Shown here piece after piece: positions 16,033-23,681 of a DNA stretch of 31,856 nt. Within the stretch, counting starts at the first letter, position 1; each line of letters opens with the position of its first letter. The position numbers and the translations under genes are program-made. The notes beneath the pieces were generated by a model, which was given only the letters and a program-made list of their open reading frames with translations, ran no database searches and was not told where the DNA came from. This DNA is from an uncultured bacterium (lineage in GTDB: Bacteria; Bacteroidota; Bacteroidia; Chitinophagales; CAIOSU01). Where the stretch lies: contig CAIOSU010000133.1 of NCBI GenBank assembly GCA_903861055.1, forward strand, positions 1 through 31,856, in the 5' to 3' direction.

Positions 16033-16461
16033 ATGCCACGAGTTCAGATAGACCTACCAGAAGCGTTTCCTTTTTTTACCGAAGTGCCCATTTTAGCCAG
16101 CGATATTAACTTTGCCAACCACTTGGGCAACGACCGATTAATGGGTTTGTTGCAAGAAGCGCGTATTCGTTTTTTTAGTTGGCTGGGCTACAAAGAGTCG
16201 GATGTAGAAGGCAGCAGCATGATTTTGGCTGATGCGGCACTGCAGTATCTAAGTGAAGGGTTCCATGGCGATGTTATACACATTGAAGTAGCCATTGGAG
16301 ACTTTGGCCGCTGCAACATGGATATATATTATCGCGCCACTAACACCACAACAGGCAAATTGCTGTGCAAAGCAAAAACAGGTCTTGTATTTTTTGACTA
16401 CAGTACCCGCAAGGTGCAGCCAGTGCCCGAAAAGTTTAAACTACTTGCTGAATCAATTTAG
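16033..16461 (+). CDS. Hotdog-fold acyl-CoA thioesterase
   Basis: 142 residues from ATG 16033, only 4 nt after the hydrolase stop, so surely co-transcribed. The pattern is that of the 4-hydroxybenzoyl-CoA/YbgC-like thioesterases: an early strand, then SDINFANHLGNDRLMGLLQEAR (residues 23-44), where Asp24, Asn26 and His30 occupy the position of the family's catalytic Asp-His-Asn region, and a beta sheet with FGRCNMDIYYRATN and LVFFDY. These enzymes cleave acyl-CoA thioesters in the cytoplasm. The first motif is changed from the usual D-x-x-G-H-V-N-N, so substrate and activity are uncertain. The pairing with a secreted esterase could serve fatty-acid use, but this is context only. Confidence 0.8.
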   Translation: MPRVQIDLPEAFPFFTEVPILASDINFANHLGNDRLMGLLQEARIRFFSWLGYKESDVEGSSMILADAALQYLSEGFHGDVIHIEVAIGDFGRCNMDIYYRATNTTTGKLLCKAKTGLVFFDYSTRKVQPVPEKFKLLAESI

Positions 16462-16514
16462 CCTTCCAAACTTTTCGTATCTTAACAATGTTTTAACATC
16501 GAAATGTAGATGAG

Positions 16515-16967
16515 ATGAAACTGGAAGATGAACTGAAAATGTCGAAGTTTAAGAGCGAGTGGCATCATGCCAGCCTTAATATCATATTTACCGCATATTG
16601 GTTGAATGATAAGGTAAAAGACCTCTTAAAGCCATTTGGGGTAACTGCACAACAGTTTAACGTGTTGCGCATTTTACGCGGCCAGCATCCTAGCCCTATA
16701 AGCACTAGCGAAATACGCAACCGTATGCTCGACCGCATGCCCGATACAAGTCGAATTGTAGACAGGCTGCATAATCAAGGCTTGCTTGAACGGCGCGTTT
16801 GTAAAGGCGATAAACGATTAGTAGACGTTTGTATAACAGAATCGGGCCTAAAACTACTAGCAGATATAGATGCCATGGCAGGACCTAACATCGAAAATAA
16901 TCTCAATGGTCTTACCGAAGAAGAGGCTATTCAGTTAAGTGTGCTACTTGACAAAGCAAGAGGTTAG
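16515..16967 (+). CDS. MarR-family transcriptional regulator
   Basis: 150 residues from ATG 16515. A classic MarR layout: an N-terminal dimerisation helix, a winged helix-turn-helix (about 40-105, with FGVTAQQFNVLRIL and MPDTSRIVDRLHNQGLLER) and wing residues CKGDKRLVDVCIT, then a C-terminal helix (about 128-150). MarR proteins usually repress nearby genes and respond to small aromatic or lipophilic ligands. It lies 53 nt after the thioesterase gene. The leader holds a small inverted repeat ATGTT-TT-AACAT (16488-16499) that could be its operator. Possible targets are the hydrolase-thioesterase pair or itself. Confidence 0.88.
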   Translation: MKLEDELKMSKFKSEWHHASLNIIFTAYWLNDKVKDLLKPFGVTAQQFNVLRILRGQHPSPISTSEIRNRMLDRMPDTSRIVDRLHNQGLLERRVCKGDKRLVDVCITESGLKLLADIDAMAGPNIENNLNGLTEEEAIQLSVLLDKARG

Positions 16968-17047
16968 CATCAAATCCCCTCTTAAGCATAACTGTGCTTT
17001 TCATTTGGAAAGCTTATTTTTACTTCGGACAAAGAAAATCCGGGAAG

Positions 17048-17809
17048 ATGAACGGCATTTCGGCAGTAATAATCGCCTACAATGAAGAGCAGCATATCGA
17101 CCGTTGCTTGGCCTCGCTTAAAGGCGTGGTTGATGAGGTGGTGGTATACGACTCTGGCAGCCGCGATGCTACCCAGTATATTTGCCGCGACTTTGGCGCG
17201 CGCCTTGTGATTGGCCCGTGGGAAGGATATAGCAACACCAAAAATAACGCTAACCTTCTAGCTACTCATGAGTACATTATATCGTTGGATGCCGACGAAG
17301 CTCTTAGCGACGAATTGCGAGAAAGCATATTGAAAGTAAAGCCCAACATGAACGGAGCTTACGAATTCAATAGATTGAACAATTACTATGGTTCGTGGAT
17401 ACGTTACGGTGGTTTCTACCCTGATAAGAAAATTCGTTTATTTCCGCGCCGTGAAGGCAGGTGGGAAGGACAGTATGTGCACGAAGAAATGATATTGACA
17501 CCAGGTACTACTATACACCATCTTGAAGGCGATCTGCTGCACTACACTTGTAAAGATATAACCGAACACGTAGAGCGAATAAACAAATACAGCGAGCTGG
17601 CGGCCCGCGAAATGATGGAAGGCCACCGGGTGCCTCGGTTGTGGAAAATACTTTTTAGTCCACCCGCGCGTTTTATAAAAGGATTTTTTCTAAAAAAAGG
17701 CTTTCTAGACGGTATGCCAGGTTTTATTGTAAATATACTTTCTGCTTATTCGGTAGCTCTGCGCTACGTAAAACTATGGCTACTGAAAAGCCAAAACCCT
17801 GTATTATAA
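17048..17809 (+). CDS. Family 2 glycosyltransferase (WaaE/KdtX-like, LPS core type)
   Basis: 253 residues from ATG 17048; an earlier in-frame start at 16994 is not needed. The GT-A fold begins ISAVIIAYNEEQHIDRCLASL, with Asp36 in VVYDSGSRD and the metal-binding DADE (81-84) after EYIISL. WEGQYVHEEM and the helical C-terminal region (FIKGFFLKKGFLDGMPGFI) match the WaaE/KdtX-like group that adds sugar to the LPS inner core. The stop codon shares its last base with the start of the next gene (TAATG), indicating translational coupling with the two GT4 enzymes. Likely works on the inner face of the inner membrane in lipopolysaccharide or other glycan assembly; acceptor unknown. Confidence 0.88.
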   Translation: MNGISAVIIAYNEEQHIDRCLASLKGVVDEVVVYDSGSRDATQYICRDFGARLVIGPWEGYSNTKNNANLLATHEYIISLDADEALSDELRESILKVKPNMNGAYEFNRLNNYYGSWIRYGGFYPDKKIRLFPRREGRWEGQYVHEEMILTPGTTIHHLEGDLLHYTCKDITEHVERINKYSELAAREMMEGHRVPRLWKILFSPPARFIKGFFLKKGFLDGMPGFIVNILSAYSVALRYVKLWLLKSQNPVL

Positions 17810-18891
17810 TGCACATACTGCACCTAAGCACGGCCCTAACTTGGCGTGGAGGCGAGCAGCAAATTGCCTACCTCTACCATGGATTGCATGACTTAAAGAT
17901 AAAACAAACGGTACTTTGCTCTTCAAAATCATCTTTGATGGGCTATTGCAACAAGTATAGCCTTAGCGTTACCCATATTCCTAAAGGGGGCAGCATTAGT
18001 TGGGCTTACGCCAAAAAAATTAAACAACTGGTAATTGCCAATAACACAACCCTTATTCATGTGCACGATTCGCATGCGCACAATAACGCCATAATAGCAG
18101 CAACTTTTTTAGGCGTTAAAACGCCGATAGTGTTACACCGCAGGGTTGATTTTGGCGTTACGAAGAACTTTTTTTCAAAATACAAATACAATCACCCCAA
18201 TATCAAGCGCATTATATGCGTATCTCAGGCCATTAAGGATGTTTTGACCCCATCAATTATGGACACTAGTAAAATAAGAATTGTCCATAGTGGTGTTGAT
18301 ACCAAGAAAGAAGTAAATACTGACGGACGGCTGAGGAGACTATTGAATTTTCCTAATGATGCCATAATAATTGGCAATGTTGCAGCGCTGGCCGATCATA
18401 AAGACCCATACACTTTTTTAAAAGTTGCCGATGCACTAAAAGATCATGCGCAATACTACTTTGTATGGATAGGAGGCGGAGAAATGGAGCAGGAAGTGAA
18501 GCAGGAGATTGTAAGAAAAGGATTGCAAAAGCGGGTAATACTTACTGGTTTTAGGAAAGACATAAGGGACGTTATGCCAGAGTTGTCCATTTTTATGATG
18601 ACCAGCAAAACAGAGGGTTTAGGCACGAGTATATTGGATGCTTACATGAGCGAAATACCAGTAATTGCTACTGCAGCTGGTGGCATACCCGAGCTAGTGG
18701 AGCACGGTAAAACGGGCCTATTGGCTCCCATTGGAGATGCGGAGGCATTAGCCATGCATATTCTACATTTGTCTGTTGATAGTGAATATACCCAAAATTT
18801 AGTTGCTGCAGCTAAAGAGAAAGCCTTACAATTTGATTACCACGTAATGGCAGGAAAGGTTTTTGAAATCTATAAAGAAGTATTGAGTTGA
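17809..18891 (+). CDS. Family 4 glycosyltransferase
   Basis: 360 residues from ATG 17809, which overlaps the previous stop by one base; a start at 17776 would lie inside the GT2 gene. A GT-B fold with N-terminal MHILHLSTALTWRGGEQQIAYL (Gly-Gly loop for the acceptor/donor) and C-terminal nucleotide-sugar domain (about 190-340): VRKGLQKRVILTGFRKD and SKTEGLGTSILDAYMSEIPVIAT, then GGIPELVEHGKTGLL. The usual E-x7-E motif reads E-x7-D here, so the second acidic residue is Asp. Likely a retaining transferase in surface glycan assembly. Its TGA stop overlaps the TTG start of the next gene by 4 nt (TTGA). Confidence 0.87.
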   Translation: MHILHLSTALTWRGGEQQIAYLYHGLHDLKIKQTVLCSSKSSLMGYCNKYSLSVTHIPKGGSISWAYAKKIKQLVIANNTTLIHVHDSHAHNNAIIAATFLGVKTPIVLHRRVDFGVTKNFFSKYKYNHPNIKRIICVSQAIKDVLTPSIMDTSKIRIVHSGVDTKKEVNTDGRLRRLLNFPNDAIIIGNVAALADHKDPYTFLKVADALKDHAQYYFVWIGGGEMEQEVKQEIVRKGLQKRVILTGFRKDIRDVMPELSIFMMTSKTEGLGTSILDAYMSEIPVIATAAGGIPELVEHGKTGLLAPIGDAEALAMHILHLSVDSEYTQNLVAAAKEKALQFDYHVMAGKVFEIYKEVLS

Positions 18892-20039
18892 CCCAACCCG
18901 TGCAGATAGGCTTCGATGCCAAACGGGCATTTTTCAACCATACTGGTTTGGGTCACTACAGCCGTAATTTGTTGCAGGCGATTGCGCAATATTACCCGAA
19001 CAACCATTATCACCTTTATTTGCCTAAGGCGCCTAATACTAGCACTGAGCTATTTCTTGCTCAACCGCCTTTTGAGGTGCATTGCCCTAGCGGTATTTTT
19101 TACAGGCTTTTTCCTGCTATATGGCGCAGCGCGATGCTGGGCAGCCAATTGGCCAAGGATGGCATACAGATTTATCATGGTTTGAGCGGCGAGTTGCCTT
19201 TAAATATCGCAGCATCGAAAGTTCCTAGCGTGGTAACCATTCATGATTTGATTTTCCTTGATTATCCAGAGCTTTACCCGAAAATAGACCGCCAAATATA
19301 CCGCGCCAAAAGTAGTATGGCTTGCGACCGCGCCGATCGTATTATTGCCATCAGCGAGCAAACCAAGCAAGCTATAATTAAGCACTTTGGTACACCGAAA
19401 GATAAGATAGATGTTGTATACCAAAGTTGTAACCCCATTTACCTTCAACCGCCTGCGTCGGCCCAATTAACAATCATAAGAAACCGCTACCAATTGCCTG
19501 ACCAATATCTGTTGTACGTAGGCAGCATTACCGAGCGCAAGCAAACTTTGCAATTGTTGGAGGCATTTAGGATGGTAGATGAACCTGGTTTAAAACTAGT
19601 GTTGGTAGGCAGCGGCGGCGAGTACCTTGTTAAGGTACAACAGTACGCAAAGGCCAAGCAGTTATCTGATAGCGTATTGTTTTTAAAAGATATTCCTACC
19701 GAAGATTTACCCAGCATTTATAACCAAGCACTGGCGTTTGTATATCCATCGTTAATGGAAGGGTTTGGTATACCCATTATTGAGGCCCTGCACTGCGGTA
19801 CACCCGTAATTACATTGAGTGGCGGATGCTTGCAAGAGGCTGCAGGGCCTGGTGCCGTTTATACCCCAAATTCTAAGCCCGAGAATATTGCTGAGGCCAT
19901 GGCAAAGCTAATAACCAACCCAGCCCTAAGGCAACAACTAGCTTCCCTTGGGCATGCCCACGTACAGCAATTTACGCCTAAGACCTTTGCTGATGGGGTA
20001 ATGGAGGTGTACGGTAAGGTTCTAAAGTGCCTCGATTAA
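18888..20039 (+). CDS. Family 4 glycosyltransferase (mannosyltransferase-like), TTG start
   Basis: 383 residues. No in-frame ATG precedes the conserved N-terminus, so the start is TTG at 18888 (sharing TTGA with the previous stop) or GTG at 18900. N-terminal GFDAKRAFFNHTGLGHYSRNLL matches the WbaZ/RfaB-type acceptor loop. The C-terminal domain carries YVGSITERKQ, LVGSGGEYL and the intact E-x7-E motif in MEGFGIPIIEAL, then GTPVITLSGGCLQEAAG. Third gene of the coupled GT2-GT4-GT4 unit, which likely builds part of the LPS core or a surface oligosaccharide. A terminator-like hairpin follows at 20061-20082. Confidence 0.85.
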   Translation: MTQPVQIGFDAKRAFFNHTGLGHYSRNLLQAIAQYYPNNHYHLYLPKAPNTSTELFLAQPPFEVHCPSGIFYRLFPAIWRSAMLGSQLAKDGIQIYHGLSGELPLNIAASKVPSVVTIHDLIFLDYPELYPKIDRQIYRAKSSMACDRADRIIAISEQTKQAIIKHFGTPKDKIDVVYQSCNPIYLQPPASAQLTIIRNRYQLPDQYLLYVGSITERKQTLQLLEAFRMVDEPGLKLVLVGSGGEYLVKVQQYAKAKQLSDSVLFLKDIPTEDLPSIYNQALAFVYPSLMEGFGIPIIEALHCGTPVITLSGGCLQEAAGPGAVYTPNSKPENIAEAMAKLITNPALRQQLASLGHAHVQQFTPKTFADGVMEVYGKVLKCLD

Positions 20040-20060
20040 TATTTATCCAGCTATTTACGC

Positions 20061-20082
20061 CACTCGTTAACAGAGTGTTTTT
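20061..20082 (+). terminator. Probable terminator of the glycosyltransferase unit
   Basis: CACTC and GAGTG pair around a 7-base loop and are followed by five T, 22 nt after the stop of the last glycosyltransferase. The stem is short (5 bp), so this is moderate evidence. Confidence 0.5.
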
Positions 20083-20133
20083 AAATCTTTATCAAACTAT
20101 CAATTTGGTATCAACGAAAAAACAACTGGCAAT

Positions 20134-20210
20134 GTGATTATCACTAGCTGGGGATGCCAGGCAATTAGTAAAAGTAAATAATCCAATGGGCTGGTTGCTA
20201 ATAGCATCCC
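20134..20210. repeat. Palindrome and inverted repeat between convergent genes
   Basis: GTGAT-T-ATCAC (20134-20144) is a perfect 11-mer palindrome. Close by, GGGATGC (20151-20157) and GCATCCC (20204-20210) form a 7-bp inverted repeat around 46 nt that could fold into a hairpin. They lie in the 224-nt gap between the glycosyltransferase unit and the convergent VTT gene, so a transcript-end structure for the minus-strand gene is possible. No T-run follows. Confidence 0.3.
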
Positions 20211-20263
20211 AAAACAACGACCCAATAGTGGTGCATCACCTACAACCTAAACTCAAATTGCAG

Positions 20264-20836
20264 TTATTGAATGGCTTTGAGCACCCAATCTCTCGTGAAA
20301 TAAATGAGCGTGGCATGAAACGCTATTTGAGGTATAATACCTAATAACGTACCCAGCACCAAGTCACGGTTTCGGACGTTAGATAGTGCCAATAGATAAT
20401 TTACGGGTGGCGAAATGAAAAACAATGCCCGAAGCAGCACTACCGTGCGCAAAGGGTGACTGTAAAACCTTGACATTATCTTTTGCATGATGGGAATTTT
20501 AACCTCAGCCAGTGCCTGCCCGCCAATAGACCGCACTACCTGAAAATGCACAAACGAAGCCACAAACGACCCAAAAAACGCTATCGGAAATCCCATAGGT
20601 ATGCCATAAACCAGCAATGCCGTGGCGGTAAAAAGCATAGCGGGCAAATTCATAAGCGCACCGCCTGTATATGCGGCTAGGTATATAACCACGCCTAATG
20701 CGCCAGCCCCAAGCAGCATCTCGCTAAGGTATTGGTAGTTCAGGTAGTCGCCCAGCACCGTGAATTTAGCAAGTAGCGCCAACGTTACCATCAATACCCC
20801 GAGTGCTGCCAACCTAATAACCGTAGATCTTTTCAT
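20264..20836 (-). CDS. VTT-domain (TVP38/TMEM64, DedA-superfamily) membrane protein
   Basis: 190 residues from ATG 20836. About five hydrophobic segments (roughly 7-22, 42-60, 64-90, 128-150, 158-180). The VTT core is visible: GGALMNLPAMLFTATALLVYG and GFPIAFFGSFVASFVHFQVVRSIGG, then SRFYSHPLRTVVLLRALFFISPPVNYLLALSNVRNRDLVLGTLLG, with the Arg/Pro-rich re-entrant region typical of DedA-like proteins. Relatives move phospholipids or polyprenyl phosphates across the membrane. The ATG shares its A with the last base of the GNAT stop (TAATG on the minus strand), so the two are translationally coupled. Confidence 0.82.
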   Translation of the reverse strand: MKRSTVIRLAALGVLMVTLALLAKFTVLGDYLNYQYLSEMLLGAGALGVVIYLAAYTGGALMNLPAMLFTATALLVYGIPMGFPIAFFGSFVASFVHFQVVRSIGGQALAEVKIPIMQKIMSRFYSHPLRTVVLLRALFFISPPVNYLLALSNVRNRDLVLGTLLGIIPQIAFHATLIYFTRDWVLKAIQ

Positions 20837-21498
20837 TATCTGTTATCCTTGCCTTTTTCGGTTAGCCAATGGTGGTTTCCCAATGAAATTTCACGGCCAA
20901 TAGCATCAAAGGCTTTCACGGGCAATTTCTTTATGGGTAGCTTCTCAAACTCTTGCCTAAAAATGCTCCATATCATCTCATCGCCTGGGCCGCCCTGCAT
21001 GGGCAGGCGCAGCTTTAGCGTGGCCTCACAGGTATAGCCCAGCTTAAGGGGCACCTTGGCACTAACCTCGTTCTCGGGCACATGGTGTATTTCCACCCTG
21101 TCCCAACCTTCAATTTCAAATGCCACTTTAGTAAGGGCCGCAACAGCCTCGGTTGCATATCCCTTGCCTGCTTGCCTTGCATCAATCCAGCAGCCAATTT
21201 CGGTGGCATTGCCCTTCACCCTATCGTGGTAGCCTGTGCTGCCAATAAATATCGTTTCGGTTTTGTCCCAAATGGCCATCATGGCATCTTTACCCAAGTG
21301 GTAATTGGCAATGGCTATACGCAGAAAATCGATGCGCTCCTCCAACGAGGTAGGTTGGCTCTCGGCCCAAGCCATGTAAGGCAGCAGGTGTTCCTTACTG
21401 GTTGCAATCGACTCTAGAAACGCCGGTGCATCTTCCAGCTTATAGCAGCGGATTACCAATCGTTCCGTCTCAATACGGTATGTGCGCAATGGATGCAT
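20836..21498 (-). CDS. GNAT-family N-acetyltransferase (RimJ/RimL type)
   Basis: 220 residues from ATG 21498. N-terminal TERLVIRCYKLEDAPAFLESI and the acetyl-CoA pyrophosphate loop RQAGKGYA (108-115) after GCWIDA are the family hallmarks, followed by VEIHHVPENEVSAKVPLKLGY, where Asn and the Lys-Leu-Gly-Tyr helix are conserved in the RimJ/RimL group. A C-terminal extension (about 185-220) is Lys-rich and not part of the core. Substrate cannot be assigned; relatives acetylate ribosomal proteins, amino sugars or antibiotics. Upstream partner of the VTT gene in a two-gene unit. A -7 box TACCTTTG ends 7 nt before the start codon. Confidence 0.87.
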   Translation of the reverse strand: MHPLRTYRIETERLVIRCYKLEDAPAFLESIATSKEHLLPYMAWAESQPTSLEERIDFLRIAIANYHLGKDAMMAIWDKTETIFIGSTGYHDRVKGNATEIGCWIDARQAGKGYATEAVAALTKVAFEIEGWDRVEIHHVPENEVSAKVPLKLGYTCEATLKLRLPMQGGPGDEMIWSIFRQEFEKLPIKKLPVKAFDAIGREISLGNHHWLTEKGKDNR

Positions 21499-21505
21499 CT
21501 AGGCA

Positions 21506-21513
21506 CAAAGGTA
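21506..21513 (-). promoter_or_regulatory. -7 promoter element of the GNAT-VTT unit
   Basis: TACCTTTG on the minus strand is an exact TAnnTTTG match and ends seven bases before the ATG at 21498, so the mRNA would be leaderless or have only a few untranslated bases. No clear -33 element was found. Confidence 0.45.
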
Positions 21514-21671
21514 GCAGATTTTAAGGGATGGTGTTTTCACTACTAGAACCATTCTTGGGGCTGCCAAAAAGTTACTGTTATTTGTTCCGAGTGGAAGTAA
21601 ATCCATTTCTTTCATTTTAATTATTCACGGCAATTGTATTTTTTCAATACCTTTAAATTCAATTCGGTATA

Positions 21672-22262
21672 ATGGTTGATTTAGAGAAGATTAAACAGGC
21701 TTTCCCTTTTATACAAGAGCTAAGCCATACCGATATAATAGAATTTTTGAGGCACACCCAACTAATGGAGTTGGAAACCGGCGATATTTTCTTAGAGCAA
21801 GGTTCGCGCAAGGGATGCATTTATTTTGTCAAATCTGGCTTGGTTCGCTCATACTACACTGATGATAATGGCGAGGAAACAACCAATAGATTGCGTTGCG
21901 AAAACGAAGTGCTTTCATCTTATGAAATAGACTTGTTTGACAAACCTTCACGATTTACTTTTCATGCTTTGGAGCCTACAGAACTGATAATGATTGACTC
22001 CGCCATTATGCGGCAGCTATTGGACAAGAACCCGAAACTGGAGGCAGGTAGAACGTATTTTATGAAAAAGACCTTATCGGAGTGCCTCTCGGCTATTGAC
22101 GACTTTATTTTATTGAGCCCAGAAAAACGCTATTTGAAATTCGCAACCGATTATCCGCAATTAATGAATCGTGTACCGATGAAGTATATTGCCAACATGT
22201 TGGGTATCACGCCTGTATCGTTAAGCCGCATCCGCAAAAGAATTGCAACAAAGAAGCATTAA
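21672..22262 (+). CDS. Crp/Fnr-family transcriptional regulator
   Basis: 196 residues from ATG 21672. A cyclic-nucleotide-binding-like beta-roll spans about 20-115 (LETGDIFLEQGSRKGCIYFVKSGLVR, then LRCENEVLSSYEI), but the Arg and Ser/Thr that hold cAMP are not clearly kept, so the ligand may differ. A dimerisation helix (about 118-145) leads to a C-terminal helix-turn-helix (168-190) with VPMKYIANMLGITPVSLSRIRKRI. There is no Cys cluster for an iron-sulfur centre. It sits 116 nt before an alkylglycerol-monooxygenase-like gene on the same strand, a neighbour it may control. Confidence 0.9.
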   Translation: MVDLEKIKQAFPFIQELSHTDIIEFLRHTQLMELETGDIFLEQGSRKGCIYFVKSGLVRSYYTDDNGEETTNRLRCENEVLSSYEIDLFDKPSRFTFHALEPTELIMIDSAIMRQLLDKNPKLEAGRTYFMKKTLSECLSAIDDFILLSPEKRYLKFATDYPQLMNRVPMKYIANMLGITPVSLSRIRKRIATKKH

Positions 22263-22378
22263 TTATCTTTTGTTAATCTTTCGGGGCTGAAGTATTACTA
22301 CCTTCATGCTACTATTCCATCCATGCCTACTTTCGTTTCGGCATTGTGTAAGCTGGATGGGCTACCCAATTTACTTGT

Positions 22379-23653
22379 ATGGAAACATTCGCAGGTGCTT
22401 TAGTATATGTTTTGCCCATTTTTATACTGATGATAGGTATTGAAATGATAGTGGCAAAGTATAAAAAACTAGCCATTATCAACAGCATGGATGCCGTGTC
22501 AAGCCTTAGTTCGGGGCTAACCAATGTGCTTAGTAAAGTATTAGGCATGACCATCTACATAGTTACCTACGATTTTTTGTTGAAGCATTTTGCCGTGTTT
22601 AGTATAGAGTCTACCGCCCTTCAGTATGTTATTGGTTTCATCAGTATCGATTTTTATGCTTACTGGTCGCACCGCTGGGCACACCGCTACAATTTATTGT
22701 GGAACCGCCATGTAATACACCATAGCAGTGAAGAGTATAACCTACCAGTAGCCTTGCGCCAAACCATTTCCGATTTTGTGCAAGTATATACTTTCTTGCT
22801 AATTCCTGCTGCTATTTTCGGTATTCCTACTGATGTACTGGCGATATTGGCCGTAGTGATGCTTTTTGGTGGGTTTTGGTACCACACACAGCTTATCGGT
22901 AAAATGGGTTTCTTGGAGAAAATTATTGTAACCCCCAGCCATCATCGCATTCACCACGCCATTAACCCCATTTATATCGACAGGAATTTTGGTGGCTTGC
23001 TCATCATATGGGATAAGCTGTTTGGTACATTTCAAGAAGAGTTGCCCGATGTAAAACCCATTTATGGTATTACTAGGCCAGTAAACACTTGGAATCCTGT
23101 TAAGATAAATTTCTTGCACGTTACTTTGCTCATCAAAGATGCCTGGCGCACTAGTAGCTGGAAAGATAGATTTAGGATTTGGTTTATGCCTACCGGCTGG
23201 CGCCCCGCGGATGTTGCCGAAAAATACCCTGTGCCGTATATAAAGGATGCTAGCCTTCAACAGAAATATATGCCATCGGCCAGTATCTATTTGATAGCTT
23301 GGAGTTGGGCACAACTAGTAATCACCTTTTTCTTTCTAATGTTCATGATTACCCAAGCTGCGGTATTTACCAAAACGGAGCTGTTTGTTTATGGGTTCTT
23401 TATCTACTTGGGCGTATACAGCTTCACTGAACTCATGGATAAATCTAAATTCGCTTGGTTGTTTGAGGTAGCGCGACTTTTGTTTGCGCTGGCCATTATA
23501 AGCGTATACGAAGGCTGGTTTACTATTGATGCGTTTATACCTGGTGCAACGATTGTAATTGTTAGCTATTTTGTATTGTCGGTAATGGTAAGTTTAGCCT
23601 TTCAGTTTTTTGAATTTAAAACTGATAACGGCTTGTCAGAAGCTAGAGCATAA
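22379..23653 (+). CDS. Sterol desaturase-family di-iron membrane enzyme (alkylglycerol monooxygenase-like)
   Basis: 424 residues from ATG 22379. Three histidine clusters typical of the fatty-acid hydroxylase superfamily bind two irons: SHRWAHR (His98, His102), HVIHHS (His111, His114, His115) and SHHRIHH (His188, His189, His192, His193). Hydrophobic segments flank them (about 8-25, 54-72, 83-97, 135-165) and a further cluster of four lies in the C-terminal half (about 305-405). The extra C-terminal membrane region and the GGFWYHTQLIGK segment resemble the TMEM195/AGMO branch, which cleaves ether lipids using tetrahydrobiopterin, rather than short bacterial hydroxylases. The cofactor and lipid substrate here are inferred from family likeness. 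Confidence 0.87.
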   Translation: METFAGALVYVLPIFILMIGIEMIVAKYKKLAIINSMDAVSSLSSGLTNVLSKVLGMTIYIVTYDFLLKHFAVFSIESTALQYVIGFISIDFYAYWSHRWAHRYNLLWNRHVIHHSSEEYNLPVALRQTISDFVQVYTFLLIPAAIFGIPTDVLAILAVVMLFGGFWYHTQLIGKMGFLEKIIVTPSHHRIHHAINPIYIDRNFGGLLIIWDKLFGTFQEELPDVKPIYGITRPVNTWNPVKINFLHVTLLIKDAWRTSSWKDRFRIWFMPTGWRPADVAEKYPVPYIKDASLQQKYMPSASIYLIAWSWAQLVITFFFLMFMITQAAVFTKTELFVYGFFIYLGVYSFTELMDKSKFAWLFEVARLLFALAIISVYEGWFTIDAFIPGATIVIVSYFVLSVMVSLAFQFFEFKTDNGLSEARA

Positions 23654-23681
23654 AGCACGAAGGGGCAGCTGAGTATCGCTA

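Noticed and set aside
16998..17006. Weak hairpin after the MarR gene as terminator
   Set aside because: Stem of about five base pairs and only a short T-run; not convincing.
20134..20144. GTGATTATCAC as a Crp site
   Set aside because: Crp sites have half-sites about 6 bp apart; this has a single central base and lies between gene ends rather than at a promoter.
22323..22403. 26-codon open frame overlapping the start of the AGMO-like gene
   Set aside because: Could be a regulatory upstream ORF, but short open frames are expected by chance here and nothing supports translation.
22799..23314. 171-residue open frame antisense to the AGMO-like gene
   Set aside because: Overlaps the conserved His-motif gene entirely; no start context or domain.
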